Assembly: GCA_038562555.1 (NCBI GenBank)
Contig: JBCFBK010000012.1
Span: 1 to 64,000, forward strand
Source: JBCFBK01 sp038562555
GTDB taxonomy: Bacteria; Bacteroidota; Bacteroidia; Bacteroidales; Prolixibacteraceae
Reading direction: 5' to 3'
DNA length: 64,000 nt
Translations under genes and position numbers: made by a program
In this document: positions 35,553 through 44,824 of the stretch, in pieces
Numbering within the stretch: position 1 is the stretch's first letter
Layout: every line of letters begins with the position of its first letter
Notes under the pieces: model-generated
The model's database searches: none
What the model was told of the DNA's origin: nothing
What the model saw: the letters and a program-made list of their open reading frames with translations, nothing else

Positions 35553-35560
35553 TATTTTTG
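35553..35560 (+). promoter_or_regulatory. Putative -7 element for the ferredoxin-like gene
   Basis: TATTTTTG matches TAnnTTTG, 22 bases before the ATG at 35583. The -33 region overlaps the end of the palindrome, so the regulator could act at the polymerase site. Confidence 0.55.
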
Positions 35561-35582
35561 TTCCCGGATTAACTTTTAGTGA

Positions 35583-36473
35583 ATGATACGCGAGATAGTA
35601 AAAATAAATGAAGTTTTATGCAACGGATGCGGAATTTGTATCCCGAATTGTCATGAGGGAGCGTTGCAGGTGATTGATGGAAAGGCGAGGCTTGTCAGTG
35701 AGCTGATGTGTGACGGGCTGGGAGCCTGCCTGGGGCATTGTCCCGAAGGAGCTATCGAAATTGAGAAACGTGAGGCGGAAGAATATGATGAAGTTTCCGT
35801 GATCAGACAGATGATCCCTAAAGGAGAGAACCTCCTGATTGCTCATCTAAAACATCTGAAAGATCACGGGGAGACCGGATTTTTAAAGGAAGCGGCCGGT
35901 TACCTGACAGCACACGCGGATGAACTTGAACTTGATGTCCCCGCCATACTCGCTGCCGTTCATAACAGCCCCGTTCCGGGCTCGTCAGTCTCGTCATGCG
36001 GGGCGGGCGGGGCCTGTCCCGGGTCCGCACCTGTCAGCTTCGACCGCAAGTCATTCATGATGGCACCGGCGATTGCGGCTCCCGCCGGGCAGTCTGAGTT
36101 ACAGCAATGGCCGGTGCAAATGCACCTGATCAATCCCGAGGCCGGCTATTTTGCAGGAGCGGATCTGCTTGTAGCGGCCGATTGCGCGGCATTTTCGCAC
36201 GGTGACTTTCACCGGACATTTATTCGCGGAAAGAAGCTGGTTATCGCTTGTCCAAAGCTGGATCAGGGGAAAGACATTTACCTTGAGAAACTGGTCAGGC
36301 TCATTAACGGAGCCAGAGTCAATACCATTACCGTTGTGATCATGGAAGTTCCATGCTGCGGAGGACTTAGTCAGCTTGTTGAGATGGCAGTTGCCCGGGC
36401 CGGACGTAAAGTTCCCCTAAAAGAAATTGTTATCGGAATCCGCGGAGATGTGCTTTCCGAAGAATGGGTGTGA
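35583..36473 (+). CDS. Dicluster ferredoxin-like [4Fe-4S] protein
   Basis: A 296-residue cytoplasmic protein. The N-terminal 60 residues hold two cluster motifs: CNGCGICIPNC (14-24, then HEG) and MCDGLGACLGHCPEG (42-56). A glycine/alanine-rich linker (about 125-165, with SSCGAGGACPGSAP) leads to a C-terminal domain (about 175-296) with CPKLDQ and VPCCGG cysteine motifs. This family is regularly found beside Crp/Fnr-type regulators and the hybrid cluster protein Hcp, where it is presumed to supply electrons for nitric oxide or hydroxylamine reduction. Here it is divergent from the regulator and no hcp follows, so its partner must be encoded elsewhere. Confidence 0.85.
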   Translation: MIREIVKINEVLCNGCGICIPNCHEGALQVIDGKARLVSELMCDGLGACLGHCPEGAIEIEKREAEEYDEVSVIRQMIPKGENLLIAHLKHLKDHGETGFLKEAAGYLTAHADELELDVPAILAAVHNSPVPGSSVSSCGAGGACPGSAPVSFDRKSFMMAPAIAAPAGQSELQQWPVQMHLINPEAGYFAGADLLVAADCAAFSHGDFHRTFIRGKKLVIACPKLDQGKDIYLEKLVRLINGARVNTITVVIMEVPCCGGLSQLVEMAVARAGRKVPLKEIVIGIRGDVLSEEWV

Positions 36474-36549
36474 GCTAAAACCATACAATTTAACTGTTTC
36501 GAACTAGTCTGGGTTCAAAGAATGTACTATCTTCGCAATCATAAAAAAA

Positions 36550-39500
36550 ATGATCAGGCGGATGATAAAGAACTACAGATTACTGAATAATGTTGCCGGG
36601 TGGGTGGCATTTGTAATTGCTGCAATTACTTACCTGTCGACAATTGAACCTACGGCCAGTTTCTGGGACTGTGGTGAATTTATTACAACTTCGTATAAGC
36701 TGGAAGTCGGGCATCCTCCCGGCGCTCCGTTTTTTATGATCCTCGGCAGATTCTTCAGCCTTTTTGCAGGCCCGTCTCAGGTGGCGATGATGATCAATTC
36801 CTTGTCGGCGCTGGCAAGCGCCTTTACAATTTTGTTCCTGTTCTGGACCATTACGCACCTGGCCAGCAAGATGGTTTCCTCAGCCGCTTTGACAACGGGA
36901 CAAACCATTGCTGTTTTGGGCAGCGGTATGGTGGGGGCTCTGGCCTATACTTTTTCTGATACTTTCTGGTTTTCGGCTGTTGAAGGCGAAGTGTACGCCT
37001 CGTCATCGCTGATTACAGCAATCGTTTTTTGGGCTATCCTGAAATGGGAGAATGTGTCCGAAGAACCGCATGCCAACCGTTGGATCATTTTCATTGCCTA
37101 TATCGTAGGACTTTCCATTGGCATTCACCTGCTCAACCTGCTCGCGATCCCGGCAATCGTATTCGTTTATTATTTTAAGAAATATCCGGTCACCCGAAAC
37201 GGTGTCATTGGCAGTTTTGTCATATCGGTCATTATACTTGGGTTGATCATGTATGGTATTATTCCCGGGGTCGTAACAGTGGCTACCTGGTTCGAACTGC
37301 TGTTTGTTAACGGCCTGGGACTTCCATTTAATACGGGAGTGATGCTTTATGCACTCCTTGTTGTTGGCCTGATCGTGTTCGGTATCCATTACACGATGAA
37401 AAAGAGGCTGATCTTATGGAACACGGTGCTGGTTGCAGTCACTGTTATTCTGATCGGCTATTCGTCGTTCGCCATGATCGTCATCCGGTCGTCTGCCAAC
37501 ACGCCCATGGACCAGAATAGTCCCGACAATGTATTTTCACTGCTGGGTTATTTGAACCGTGAACAATACGGCGACCGCCCTCTTGTTTCCGGTCCGTATT
37601 ACAACACCCCGCTGGACAGCAAAACACCTTATGTGGACGATAAACCCTATTACATTCAGAAAGACGGAAAATATGTTGTCGCAGATATGCGGCAGAAACC
37701 GAAATATGATTCCCGCTTTACAACTTTCTTTCCGAGAATGTGGAGCCGGCAATCCGATCATATCGCCGAATACAAAAGCTGGGCCGGCATTGAAGGAAAT
37801 TCGGTGATCTATACCGATGAAGAAGGACAAACACAAACGATGCAGCAGCCGACATTCGGGGAGAACCTTCAGTTTTTCCTGCGTTATCAGGTGGTCCACA
37901 TGTACTGGCGTTATTTTATGTGGAATTTTGTTGGCCGGCAGAATGATCTTCAGGGACATGGCGACATTGTGAACGGTAACTGGATCAGCGGGATCAATTT
38001 TATTGATTCGAGCCGGCTGGGTGACCAGGCTTCGTTGCCTGAAAGCCTGAAAAACAATAAAGGAAGAAATACCTATTATTTTCTGCCATTGCTTTTGGGA
38101 TTTATAGGTGCGTTCTTTCACTATAAGCGGCACCAAAGAGATTTCTGGGTGGTCATGTTGCTGTTTATCATGACCGGGCTGGCAATTGTGGTATATCTGA
38201 ACCAATACCCTCATCAGCCTCGTGAACGTGATTATGCCTTTGCCGGTTCGTTTTATGCTTTTGCCATTTGGATCGGGTTGGGGGTGGTTTCACTGGCAGA
38301 TATCCTGAAGCGGAGAATTCCCGAAACGGTTAGTGCCATTAGCATTACCGTGATCAGCCTTGTTCTCGTTCCCGGGATTATGGCTGGTGAAAACTGGGAC
38401 GACCATGACCGGTCGAACCGGTATACGGCCCGTGATTTTGGGGCCAACTACCTGGAAAGTTGCGATGAAAACGCCGTAATTTTCACGAACGGCGACAATG
38501 ATACCTTCCCGCTTTGGTATAATCAGGAGGTGGAAGGAGTTCGTACCGACGTGCGGGTCTGCAACCTAAGCTACCTGCAAACCGACTGGTACATCGACCA
38601 GATGAGAAGTAAGGCCTATGAATCAGAACCGCTGCCCATCACGTTTACCCACGACCAGTATGTGCAAGGTACCCGCGACGTGATTTACCTGCTTAGCGAT
38701 CCGCGGGTGAAGGGAGCCGTTGAACTGTCAAAAGCGCTCGAATTTGTTAAGGATGATGATCCCCGGACCAAGCTTAGCCAGGCCGACAATGCTTCCTACA
38801 TCCCTTCAAAGAAGCTGTTTATCAAGGTAGACAAGGAGGCTGTTATCCGCAATAAGGTAGTGCCTGAAAGTCAGTATGATCAGATTGCCGATACGATTTT
38901 TATTGACTTCGGGAGCCGCAATTACCTGGTGAAAGACGAACTGATGGTGTTGGACATGATTGCCAATTCCAACTGGGAAAGACCGATTTATTTTGCCATT
39001 ACCGTTGGCCGGGAGAAATACCTGGGATTACAGGATTATTTTCAGTTGGAAGGTTTTGCCTACCGCTTTACCCCTGTCAAGTCCCAAGCGTCAGGCATCT
39101 ATTTCGGTTCGGTAAATACGGCAAAGATGTACGGTCTGATGATGAAAGACTTTAAGTGGGGTAACATGAATGATCCCGGGGTTTATATCGATGAAAACAA
39201 CCAACGGATGATGATGAACATCCGGAACAATTTTAACCGGTTGGCCGAAAGTCTTATTGCTGAGGGAAAAAAAGACTCGGCCATTGAGGTGCTGGATCAT
39301 AACCTGGAACTGATCCCGCACCGGGTGGTGCCGTATAATTATTTTTCGCAGGAAATTGCCAGTAATTATTTTGCTGCCGGAGCAAAGGAAAAAGGGAAGG
39401 ATTTACTGAAGGAGATCTTTAACACTTATCGGGAAGAACTGGATTATTATCTTTCACTCGACCAGGATTTCCTGGTGTCGATTGATGAGGAGATTCAGCG

Positions 39501-39621
39501 GATCCTCTACTTCATGCGTGAAATGAGTATGATTTCAATGAAGTACGGGGAGACGGAAATGTCGAAAGAGATCACTGATGCCTTCAGCAATTATTTAAAA
39601 AAATATAGTCCCGGAAGTTAA
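36550..39621 (+). CDS. DUF2723 (glycosyltransferase family 117-like) membrane protein
   Basis: A 1023-residue protein. The N-terminal half has about 12 membrane segments with the family motif FWDCGEFITTSYKLEVGHPPG (split, 37-57), whose Asp-Glu pair resembles the catalytic site of GT-C type transferases such as protein O-mannosyltransferases. The C-terminal periplasmic half (about 640-1023) is soluble, with TPR-like helices at the end. GT117 members are annotated as glycosyltransferases but substrate and acceptor are not known to me. The stop codon overlaps the start of a polysaccharide deacetylase gene (TAATG), indicating translational coupling. A near-consensus -7 element (TATCTTCG, 36528-36535) precedes it. 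Confidence 0.9.
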   Translation: MIRRMIKNYRLLNNVAGWVAFVIAAITYLSTIEPTASFWDCGEFITTSYKLEVGHPPGAPFFMILGRFFSLFAGPSQVAMMINSLSALASAFTILFLFWTITHLASKMVSSAALTTGQTIAVLGSGMVGALAYTFSDTFWFSAVEGEVYASSSLITAIVFWAILKWENVSEEPHANRWIIFIAYIVGLSIGIHLLNLLAIPAIVFVYYFKKYPVTRNGVIGSFVISVIILGLIMYGIIPGVVTVATWFELLFVNGLGLPFNTGVMLYALLVVGLIVFGIHYTMKKRLILWNTVLVAVTVILIGYSSFAMIVIRSSANTPMDQNSPDNVFSLLGYLNREQYGDRPLVSGPYYNTPLDSKTPYVDDKPYYIQKDGKYVVADMRQKPKYDSRFTTFFPRMWSRQSDHIAEYKSWAGIEGNSVIYTDEEGQTQTMQQPTFGENLQFFLRYQVVHMYWRYFMWNFVGRQNDLQGHGDIVNGNWISGINFIDSSRLGDQASLPESLKNNKGRNTYYFLPLLLGFIGAFFHYKRHQRDFWVVMLLFIMTGLAIVVYLNQYPHQPRERDYAFAGSFYAFAIWIGLGVVSLADILKRRIPETVSAISITVISLVLVPGIMAGENWDDHDRSNRYTARDFGANYLESCDENAVIFTNGDNDTFPLWYNQEVEGVRTDVRVCNLSYLQTDWYIDQMRSKAYESEPLPITFTHDQYVQGTRDVIYLLSDPRVKGAVELSKALEFVKDDDPRTKLSQADNASYIPSKKLFIKVDKEAVIRNKVVPESQYDQIADTIFIDFGSRNYLVKDELMVLDMIANSNWERPIYFAITVGREKYLGLQDYFQLEGFAYRFTPVKSQASGIYFGSVNTAKMYGLMMKDFKWGNMNDPGVYIDENNQRMMMNIRNNFNRLAESLIAEGKKDSAIEVLDHNLELIPHRVVPYNYFSQEIASNYFAAGAKEKGKDLLKEIFNTYREELDYYLSLDQDFLVSIDEEIQRILYFMREMSMISMKYGETEMSKEITDAFSNYLKKYSPGS

Positions 39622-40304
39622 TGCATATTTTGGATCCGCGGATAAGGCTTCCGCAATTTCTTACCGGATGGTTCCCCGAAGCCCTCTGGAGAGGCCCGGA
39701 CAACGAAAATCAGATCTATCTTACTTTCGATGACGGGCCTGTCCCCGGGGTCACTCCCTGGGTGCTGGATTTGCTGAAACGGGAAAAAGTAAAAGCCTGC
39801 TTTTTCTGCGTAGGAGAAAACGTGACGCGTTACCCGGATATATACCGGCGGATATTGGAGGAGGGGCATTTGACAGGTAACCATACCTATCATCATTTAC
39901 AGGGCATGAAAACCCGGGCGGGCAGTTATCTGGCGGATGTGGAAAAGGCTGCAGGCGTTATTGATTCACGGTTTTTTCGCCCGCCGCACGGATTAATGAG
40001 GAGGCGGCAATACCGGCAAATCAGCAAGAAATACCTGGTCGTGATGTGGGATCTGGTAAGCTGTGATTATCGGCAGAATGTTGATCATCATGTTGTTACG
40101 AATAATGTGTTAAGATATTTGCGACCCGGCTCGATCATCACCTTTCACGATTCATACAAATCGGAGAGGAACCTGTACGCTGCCCTGCCGGTTGTTATCA
40201 GGGAGTTAAAACGGAGGGGGTACCGGTTCGGCAGCCTGGCCGAACTCAGGACAAAACCCGGGATAGAGGAAACAAAAAAAGATAAAATTCGAGATTATGC
40301 TTAA
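39621..40304 (+). CDS. NodB-type polysaccharide deacetylase
   Basis: A 227-residue carbohydrate esterase 4 protein. The NodB motifs are complete: TFDDGP (motif 1, catalytic Asp-Asp, about residues 35-40), NHTYHH (motif 2 metal His pair), RPPHG (motif 3) and ITFHDS (motif 5). There is no signal peptide or membrane anchor, which is unusual for enzymes acting on surface glycans, so it may act on cytoplasmic precursors or lack an obvious export signal. It is coupled to the DUF2723 gene upstream by TAATG and overlaps purD by 8 bp downstream. Confidence 0.92.
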   Translation: MHILDPRIRLPQFLTGWFPEALWRGPDNENQIYLTFDDGPVPGVTPWVLDLLKREKVKACFFCVGENVTRYPDIYRRILEEGHLTGNHTYHHLQGMKTRAGSYLADVEKAAGVIDSRFFRPPHGLMRRRQYRQISKKYLVVMWDLVSCDYRQNVDHHVVTNNVLRYLRPGSIITFHDSYKSERNLYAALPVVIRELKRRGYRFGSLAELRTKPGIEETKKDKIRDYA

Positions 40305-41568
40305 TATTTTGCTTATCGGTTCGGGAGGAAGAGAACACGCCATGGCGTGGAAGATAAAACAATCGACTGTTTTAAACCGGTTGTTTATTGCCCCGGGAAA
40401 CGCAGGTACCTCAGATTTAGGGAAAAATGTCCCTGTGGATGTTTGTGATTTTCAAGGGCTGAAGAAGGTTGTTCTTGAAAAGCATATCGACCTGGTGCTT
40501 GTTGGCCCTGAAGTGCCTTTGGTGGGGGGCTTACATGATTTTTTTGATGCCGATCCTGACTTAAGGCAGGTTAAAGTGCTTGGGCCGAAAAAAGCCGGAG
40601 CACAGCTCGAAGGAAGTAAAGACTTTGCCAAAGCCTTCATGCAGCGGCACAAAATACCCACAGCCCGTTATTTTACAGTAACACTTGAAAATCAGGAAGA
40701 TGGCATGTCGTTTCTGGAATCGCTGAAGGGACCTTACGTTCTGAAGGCCGACGGCCTTGCGGCAGGAAAGGGTGTGTTGATTATTCAGGACCTGGAAGCT
40801 GCAAAAGCCTCGCTGGCTGAAATGCTGAACGGACAATTTGGGGCCGCAAGCCGGAAAGTAGTGATTGAGGAGTTTTTATCCGGAATTGAGCTTTCTGTTT
40901 TCGTGATTACCGATGGCAAGGACTACCGGATCCTTCCGGAAGCGAAAGACTATAAGCGGATCGGTGAAGGCGACAGTGGGTTAAATACCGGCGGAATGGG
41001 TGCGGTTAGTCCTGTCTCTTTTGCCAACCACGGTTTTATGAAGGAAGTGGAAGAGCAGATTATAAAGCCGACAATTGCCGGATTGCAACAGGAAGAAATC
41101 CCCTACCAGGGATTTATTTTCTTCGGGCTGATCAGTTGCGACGGACATCCTTTTGTGATCGAATACAATGTGCGGATGGGTGATCCGGAGACCGAAGCGG
41201 TGATGTTACGGATAAAGTCGGATTTTGTCAGTTTGCTCGAGGCAACTGCTAACGGAAAGCTCGCTTCGCAGACGGTTGAATTTGATGAACGTACAGCAGC
41301 AACAGTAATGCTTGTATCGGGAGGATATCCCGGCGAATATAAAAAAGGGCTGCCTGTCAGCGGCTTTGAAAAGATCAGCGACAGCATCCTGTTCCATGCC
41401 GGAACAAAATCTGCTGACGCCAGGGTCTTGACCGATGGCGGAAGGGTTATCGCCATCAGCTCTTACGGGACGACAATGCGGGAAGCTCTGGCCCTTTCGT
41501 ATGCGAACGCTGAGCGGATCGGGTTTGAAGGGAAATATTTCAGGAGGGATATTGGTTTTGATCTGTAA
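40297..41568 (+). CDS. purD: Phosphoribosylamine-glycine ligase
   Basis: ATP-grasp ligase of the de novo purine pathway: phosphoribosylamine plus glycine plus ATP gives glycinamide ribonucleotide. The 423-residue length is normal. Motifs: N-terminal GSGGREHAMAWK (8-19), LVGPEVPLVGGL, LKADGLAAGKGVLI (ATP-grasp), and the metal-binding EYNVRMGDPETEAVM. It is the third gene in a tight operon otherwise made of envelope proteins and overlaps the upstream deacetylase gene by 8 bp. Confidence 0.97.
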   Translation: MLNILLIGSGGREHAMAWKIKQSTVLNRLFIAPGNAGTSDLGKNVPVDVCDFQGLKKVVLEKHIDLVLVGPEVPLVGGLHDFFDADPDLRQVKVLGPKKAGAQLEGSKDFAKAFMQRHKIPTARYFTVTLENQEDGMSFLESLKGPYVLKADGLAAGKGVLIIQDLEAAKASLAEMLNGQFGAASRKVVIEEFLSGIELSVFVITDGKDYRILPEAKDYKRIGEGDSGLNTGGMGAVSPVSFANHGFMKEVEEQIIKPTIAGLQQEEIPYQGFIFFGLISCDGHPFVIEYNVRMGDPETEAVMLRIKSDFVSLLEATANGKLASQTVEFDERTAATVMLVSGGYPGEYKKGLPVSGFEKISDSILFHAGTKSADARVLTDGGRVIAISSYGTTMREALALSYANAERIGFEGKYFRRDIGFDL

Positions 41569-41571
41569 ATC

Positions 41572-42555
41572 ATGATACTTCGAATCCTAAAAAGCAACCA
41601 GGCCTATCACTTTGTTCTGATTCCGCTGATTGTGCTTATCCTTTGGTTCAGGTCATTCATCAGTCCGGGATTTTTTCCTTTTTTTGAAGGTGAAAACAAG
41701 ATGCCGCTTTACGGTCCGATTAACGGACTGTTGTCGGGATCGCCTCTGATTAACAACGTGCTGGCTGTTTTACTGGTGATCCTGTTGTCATTTTTGGTAC
41801 TTCGTCTGAATACGGTTTATGACTTTATCCAAATCCGCACGTTCCTTCCGTCCAATATTTTTGTGCTTATCGTAAGCGGACTCGTGAGCCTGCATACGCT
41901 CCATCCCGTCTATTTTGGCGCTGTGTTTCTGATGTTGTGTATCAACCGTATCTTTGATGCCTACGCCAGTGAGAAGGTGTACTCCAATGCTTTCGATTCC
42001 GGTTTTTTCCTGGCAGTCGGATCGCTTTTCTATATCAATCTGATTTTTTACTTTCCGGTAATCTGGATCGGCTTCCTCGTTTTGCGCAGAACCCGGGAGT
42101 GGCGCGATTTTGTGATGTCGTTAGTCGGGTTATTCCTGCCCTGGCTGTTTGCGTTTTCCTGGTATTTCCTCACGGACTCGGTCGATGAATTCAGGGAAGT
42201 TATCATTCAGAACCTGGTGACATCGAACAGGTTCCTGCGGGATAATAATGCCTTTTTGATATATCTGGGTCTGCTGACATTCATTACCTTGTGGAGCAGT
42301 TTCTTTCTTCTCGGGCAATACGGCGCAAAAAATATAAGTGCACGGAAATATTTTCAGATTTTTTTCGTAATCTTTTTGATCTCCTTCGTGATGTTTTTCC
42401 TGATTCCCGCTGCTTCTCATGAAATTCTTATCCTGATGGCCATCCCGCTGACCTTTTTGATCTCCAACTATCTCATCGCCCTCAAAAGCCAATTCTGGGG
42501 TAACTTCTTCATCGTTATCTTCCTGTGTCTGATCGTTTATATGCAATTTATCTAA
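41572..42555 (+). CDS. DUF6427 multi-pass membrane protein
   Basis: A 327-residue inner-membrane protein with about 8-9 hydrophobic segments (for example near 13-30, 65-85, 95-115, 125-150, 160-200, 225-245, 260-280, 290-325). It begins LRILKSNQAYHFVLIPLIVLILW (split) and matches the Bacteroidota-specific DUF6427 family, often located next to purD. Function is unknown. It starts three bases after the purD stop and ends the operon; a hairpin with T-tract follows. Confidence 0.8.
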   Translation: MILRILKSNQAYHFVLIPLIVLILWFRSFISPGFFPFFEGENKMPLYGPINGLLSGSPLINNVLAVLLVILLSFLVLRLNTVYDFIQIRTFLPSNIFVLIVSGLVSLHTLHPVYFGAVFLMLCINRIFDAYASEKVYSNAFDSGFFLAVGSLFYINLIFYFPVIWIGFLVLRRTREWRDFVMSLVGLFLPWLFAFSWYFLTDSVDEFREVIIQNLVTSNRFLRDNNAFLIYLGLLTFITLWSSFFLLGQYGAKNISARKYFQIFFVIFLISFVMFFLIPAASHEILILMAIPLTFLISNYLIALKSQFWGNFFIVIFLCLIVYMQFI

Positions 42556-42560
42556 AAGGA

Positions 42561-42596
42561 CCGGCAGAAATCTGCCGGCAAATTCCTGTTTTTTTT
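42561..42596 (+). terminator. Putative terminator of the purD operon
   Basis: CCGGCAG (42561-42567) pairs with CTGCCGG (42572-42578) around AAAT; a run of eight T follows at 42589-42596, ten bases later, which is farther than typical, so termination is probable rather than certain. Confidence 0.55.
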
Positions 42597-42787
42597 GAAA
42601 AAGCTGTAACGGACTACGTGTATGTTCGTCTTACATTCATAATGCGGCAAACGAGAGGCTCCCCAGGGTTCTAAAAAACGCCGAAACTTATCATTCACAT
42701 GCAAAAAACAGGTATTGATCGAATAATTGCATGAATTAACGGGGAGACAACGGACATTTGTAATACAGAAACAGAAAACGGTTGGCT

Positions 42788-43513
42788 ATGATAAAATTAA
42801 ACAACATCAACAAGTCGTACGAGATGGGTAATAATAAACTTCATGTGCTCAAGGGAATTGACCTGGACATTGAAGGGGGGGAGTTTGTTTCCATTATGGG
42901 ATCGTCGGGATCGGGTAAATCGACTTTGTTAAATATATTGGGTATTCTCGATAATTATGATGAAGGAAGCTATCACCTGGGTGGAAAGCTGATCTCCAAC
43001 ATGAGCGAAAAGAAAGCAGCGCTATTGAGAAATGAAATGGTTGGATTTGTGTTTCAGTCATTCAACCTGATCTCATTTAAGAACGCCATGGAGAATGTTG
43101 CTCTTCCTTTGTATTATAAGGGGATTAAACGTAAAAAACGCAACCTGATGGCTATGGAGTATCTCGACCGGCTGGGGCTGAGGCCCTGGGCAGAACACAT
43201 GCCCAGTGAACTGTCGGGCGGACAAAAACAGCGTATTGCGATTGCACGGGCCCTGATTGCAGATCCGAAGATCATCCTGGCTGACGAACCTACAGGGGCC
43301 CTTGACACGGCTACTTCATACGAGGTCATGGAGATCCTGAAGGAGATTAATCAGCAAGGGAAGACGGTCATCATTGTGACCCACGAACACGATATTGCAG
43401 CGATGACCCAAAAGATTATCCGGCTTAAAGACGGACTGATTCACGAGATCATCAGCAATGGGGACCTGAGCGATTTCCGGTATAAGTATTCCAAAGAGCT
43501 GCAAACTGCTTAA
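42788..43513 (+). CDS. MacB-like ABC exporter ATP-binding protein
   Basis: A 241-residue ATPase of the LolD/MacB (three-component exporter) type. Walker A is GSSGSGKST, the signature LSGGQKQRIAIARA and Walker B LADEPTGALD, typical for this subfamily. The ORF could start at TTG 42782, but ATG 42788 (MIKLNNINKSYEM) is preferred. First gene of a five-gene operon with two permeases, an adaptor and a TolC protein. It powers mechanotransmission rather than direct transport in the MacAB model. Confidence 0.94.
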   Translation: MIKLNNINKSYEMGNNKLHVLKGIDLDIEGGEFVSIMGSSGSGKSTLLNILGILDNYDEGSYHLGGKLISNMSEKKAALLRNEMVGFVFQSFNLISFKNAMENVALPLYYKGIKRKKRNLMAMEYLDRLGLRPWAEHMPSELSGGQKQRIAIARALIADPKIILADEPTGALDTATSYEVMEILKEINQQGKTVIIVTHEHDIAAMTQKIIRLKDGLIHEIISNGDLSDFRYKYSKELQTA

Positions 43514-43524
43514 ATCTTTTTGAC

Positions 43525-44781
43525 ATGTTTGATATCGATAAATGGCAGGAAATACTGGCGACCATCAAAAAGAACAAGATGCGTACGTTTTTGACAGGAT
43601 TTTCTGTAGCCTGGGGAATTTTCATGCTCATGATCCTGCTTGGATCGGGAAACGGACTGAGCAACGGTGTGGCCAACAACTTTATGAATGATGCTGTCAA
43701 TGCCATGTGGATCTGGACCGGCCAGACAACGGTCCCTTACCAGGGAATGAACACCGGACGTTCCATTCAGTTTCATAACGACGATTACCAGGTCATGAAA
43801 GGTATCAAAGGTGTCGAATCCGCGTCAGGACGGTATTTTATGGGTAACACCCGGTATTCGTATGGAAAGGAATCGGGCGAATATACAACGGTCACCTGCC
43901 ATCCGGAGCTGAACGAGGTAGAGCGAATGCAAATGGTGGAAGGCCGGTTTATTAATAAGGTCGACATTCAGCAAAAACGAAAGGTGGTTGTGATTGGAAA
44001 AGACATTTACGACGCCTTGTTCAAAGACATCCCTGCACTGGGCGAATATGTCAATATTAATAAAGTTCCTTTTAAAGTGGTGGGAGTATGTGTTGAACCC
44101 GGGTCAACCCGCAACCGCAACGCATATATGCCGGTTTCAACAGCTCAGACTGTTTTCAACGGCTCAAACCGCCTTCATAATTTTGCAATAACAATCTCCG
44201 GGAAAACTCTGGAAGAAACCCAGGCGATCGAGGATGAGATCCGTAGTACGTTTTCGCATAAACTAAAATTCGATGAAAAGGATGAAAGCGCCCTGGGACT
44301 TTATAACAAAATGGAGAATTACATTCAGACCATGCGGATTTTCCAGGCCATCAAAATTTTTATCTGGGTCATCGGATTATTTACCCTGATCGCGGGAATT
44401 ATCGGGGTCAGTAATATTATGCTTATCGTGGTCAAGGAGCGGACCAAGGAGATCGGGATCCGGAAAGCCATAGGGGCGAGCCCATCGTCCGTAATTGGAC
44501 TGATCCTGCTCGAGTCGGTACTGATTACCACCGTTGCAGGTTATATCGGATTGGTACTGGGGACCGGGCTGATGGAGCTGGTCAATTATATGATGTTGCA
44601 ATCGGCGGGAGAGGCTGCTGCCGGCCAGCAGGGAGAAACCGTTTTTATGAACCCGACGGTCGATCTGAATGTGGCAATCTGGGCTACGGTGTTGCTGATC
44701 GTCGCGGGAGCCATTGCCGGATATATCCCGGCCAAGCGTGCCGCCCGTATTAAACCGATTGTTGCACTCAGGGACGAATAA
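43525..44781 (+). CDS. MacB-type ABC permease, first copy
   Basis: A 418-residue inner-membrane permease with the FtsX/MacB topology: one N-terminal membrane helix (about 22-45), a large periplasmic domain (about 50-270), then three C-terminal helices (about 280-310, 330-360, 390-410). The cytoplasmic C-terminal motif KERTKEIGIRKAIGASPSSVI is typical. It starts 11 bp after the ATPase. A second, related permease follows 43 bp downstream; together they probably form a heterodimer. Substrate unknown. Confidence 0.93.
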   Translation: MFDIDKWQEILATIKKNKMRTFLTGFSVAWGIFMLMILLGSGNGLSNGVANNFMNDAVNAMWIWTGQTTVPYQGMNTGRSIQFHNDDYQVMKGIKGVESASGRYFMGNTRYSYGKESGEYTTVTCHPELNEVERMQMVEGRFINKVDIQQKRKVVVIGKDIYDALFKDIPALGEYVNINKVPFKVVGVCVEPGSTRNRNAYMPVSTAQTVFNGSNRLHNFAITISGKTLEETQAIEDEIRSTFSHKLKFDEKDESALGLYNKMENYIQTMRIFQAIKIFIWVIGLFTLIAGIIGVSNIMLIVVKERTKEIGIRKAIGASPSSVIGLILLESVLITTVAGYIGLVLGTGLMELVNYMMLQSAGEAAAGQQGETVFMNPTVDLNVAIWATVLLIVAGAIAGYIPAKRAARIKPIVALRDE

Positions 44782-44824
44782 ACCGCCGGTAATTTTACAC
44801 GTTGAACTTTGAACCTATTTTATC

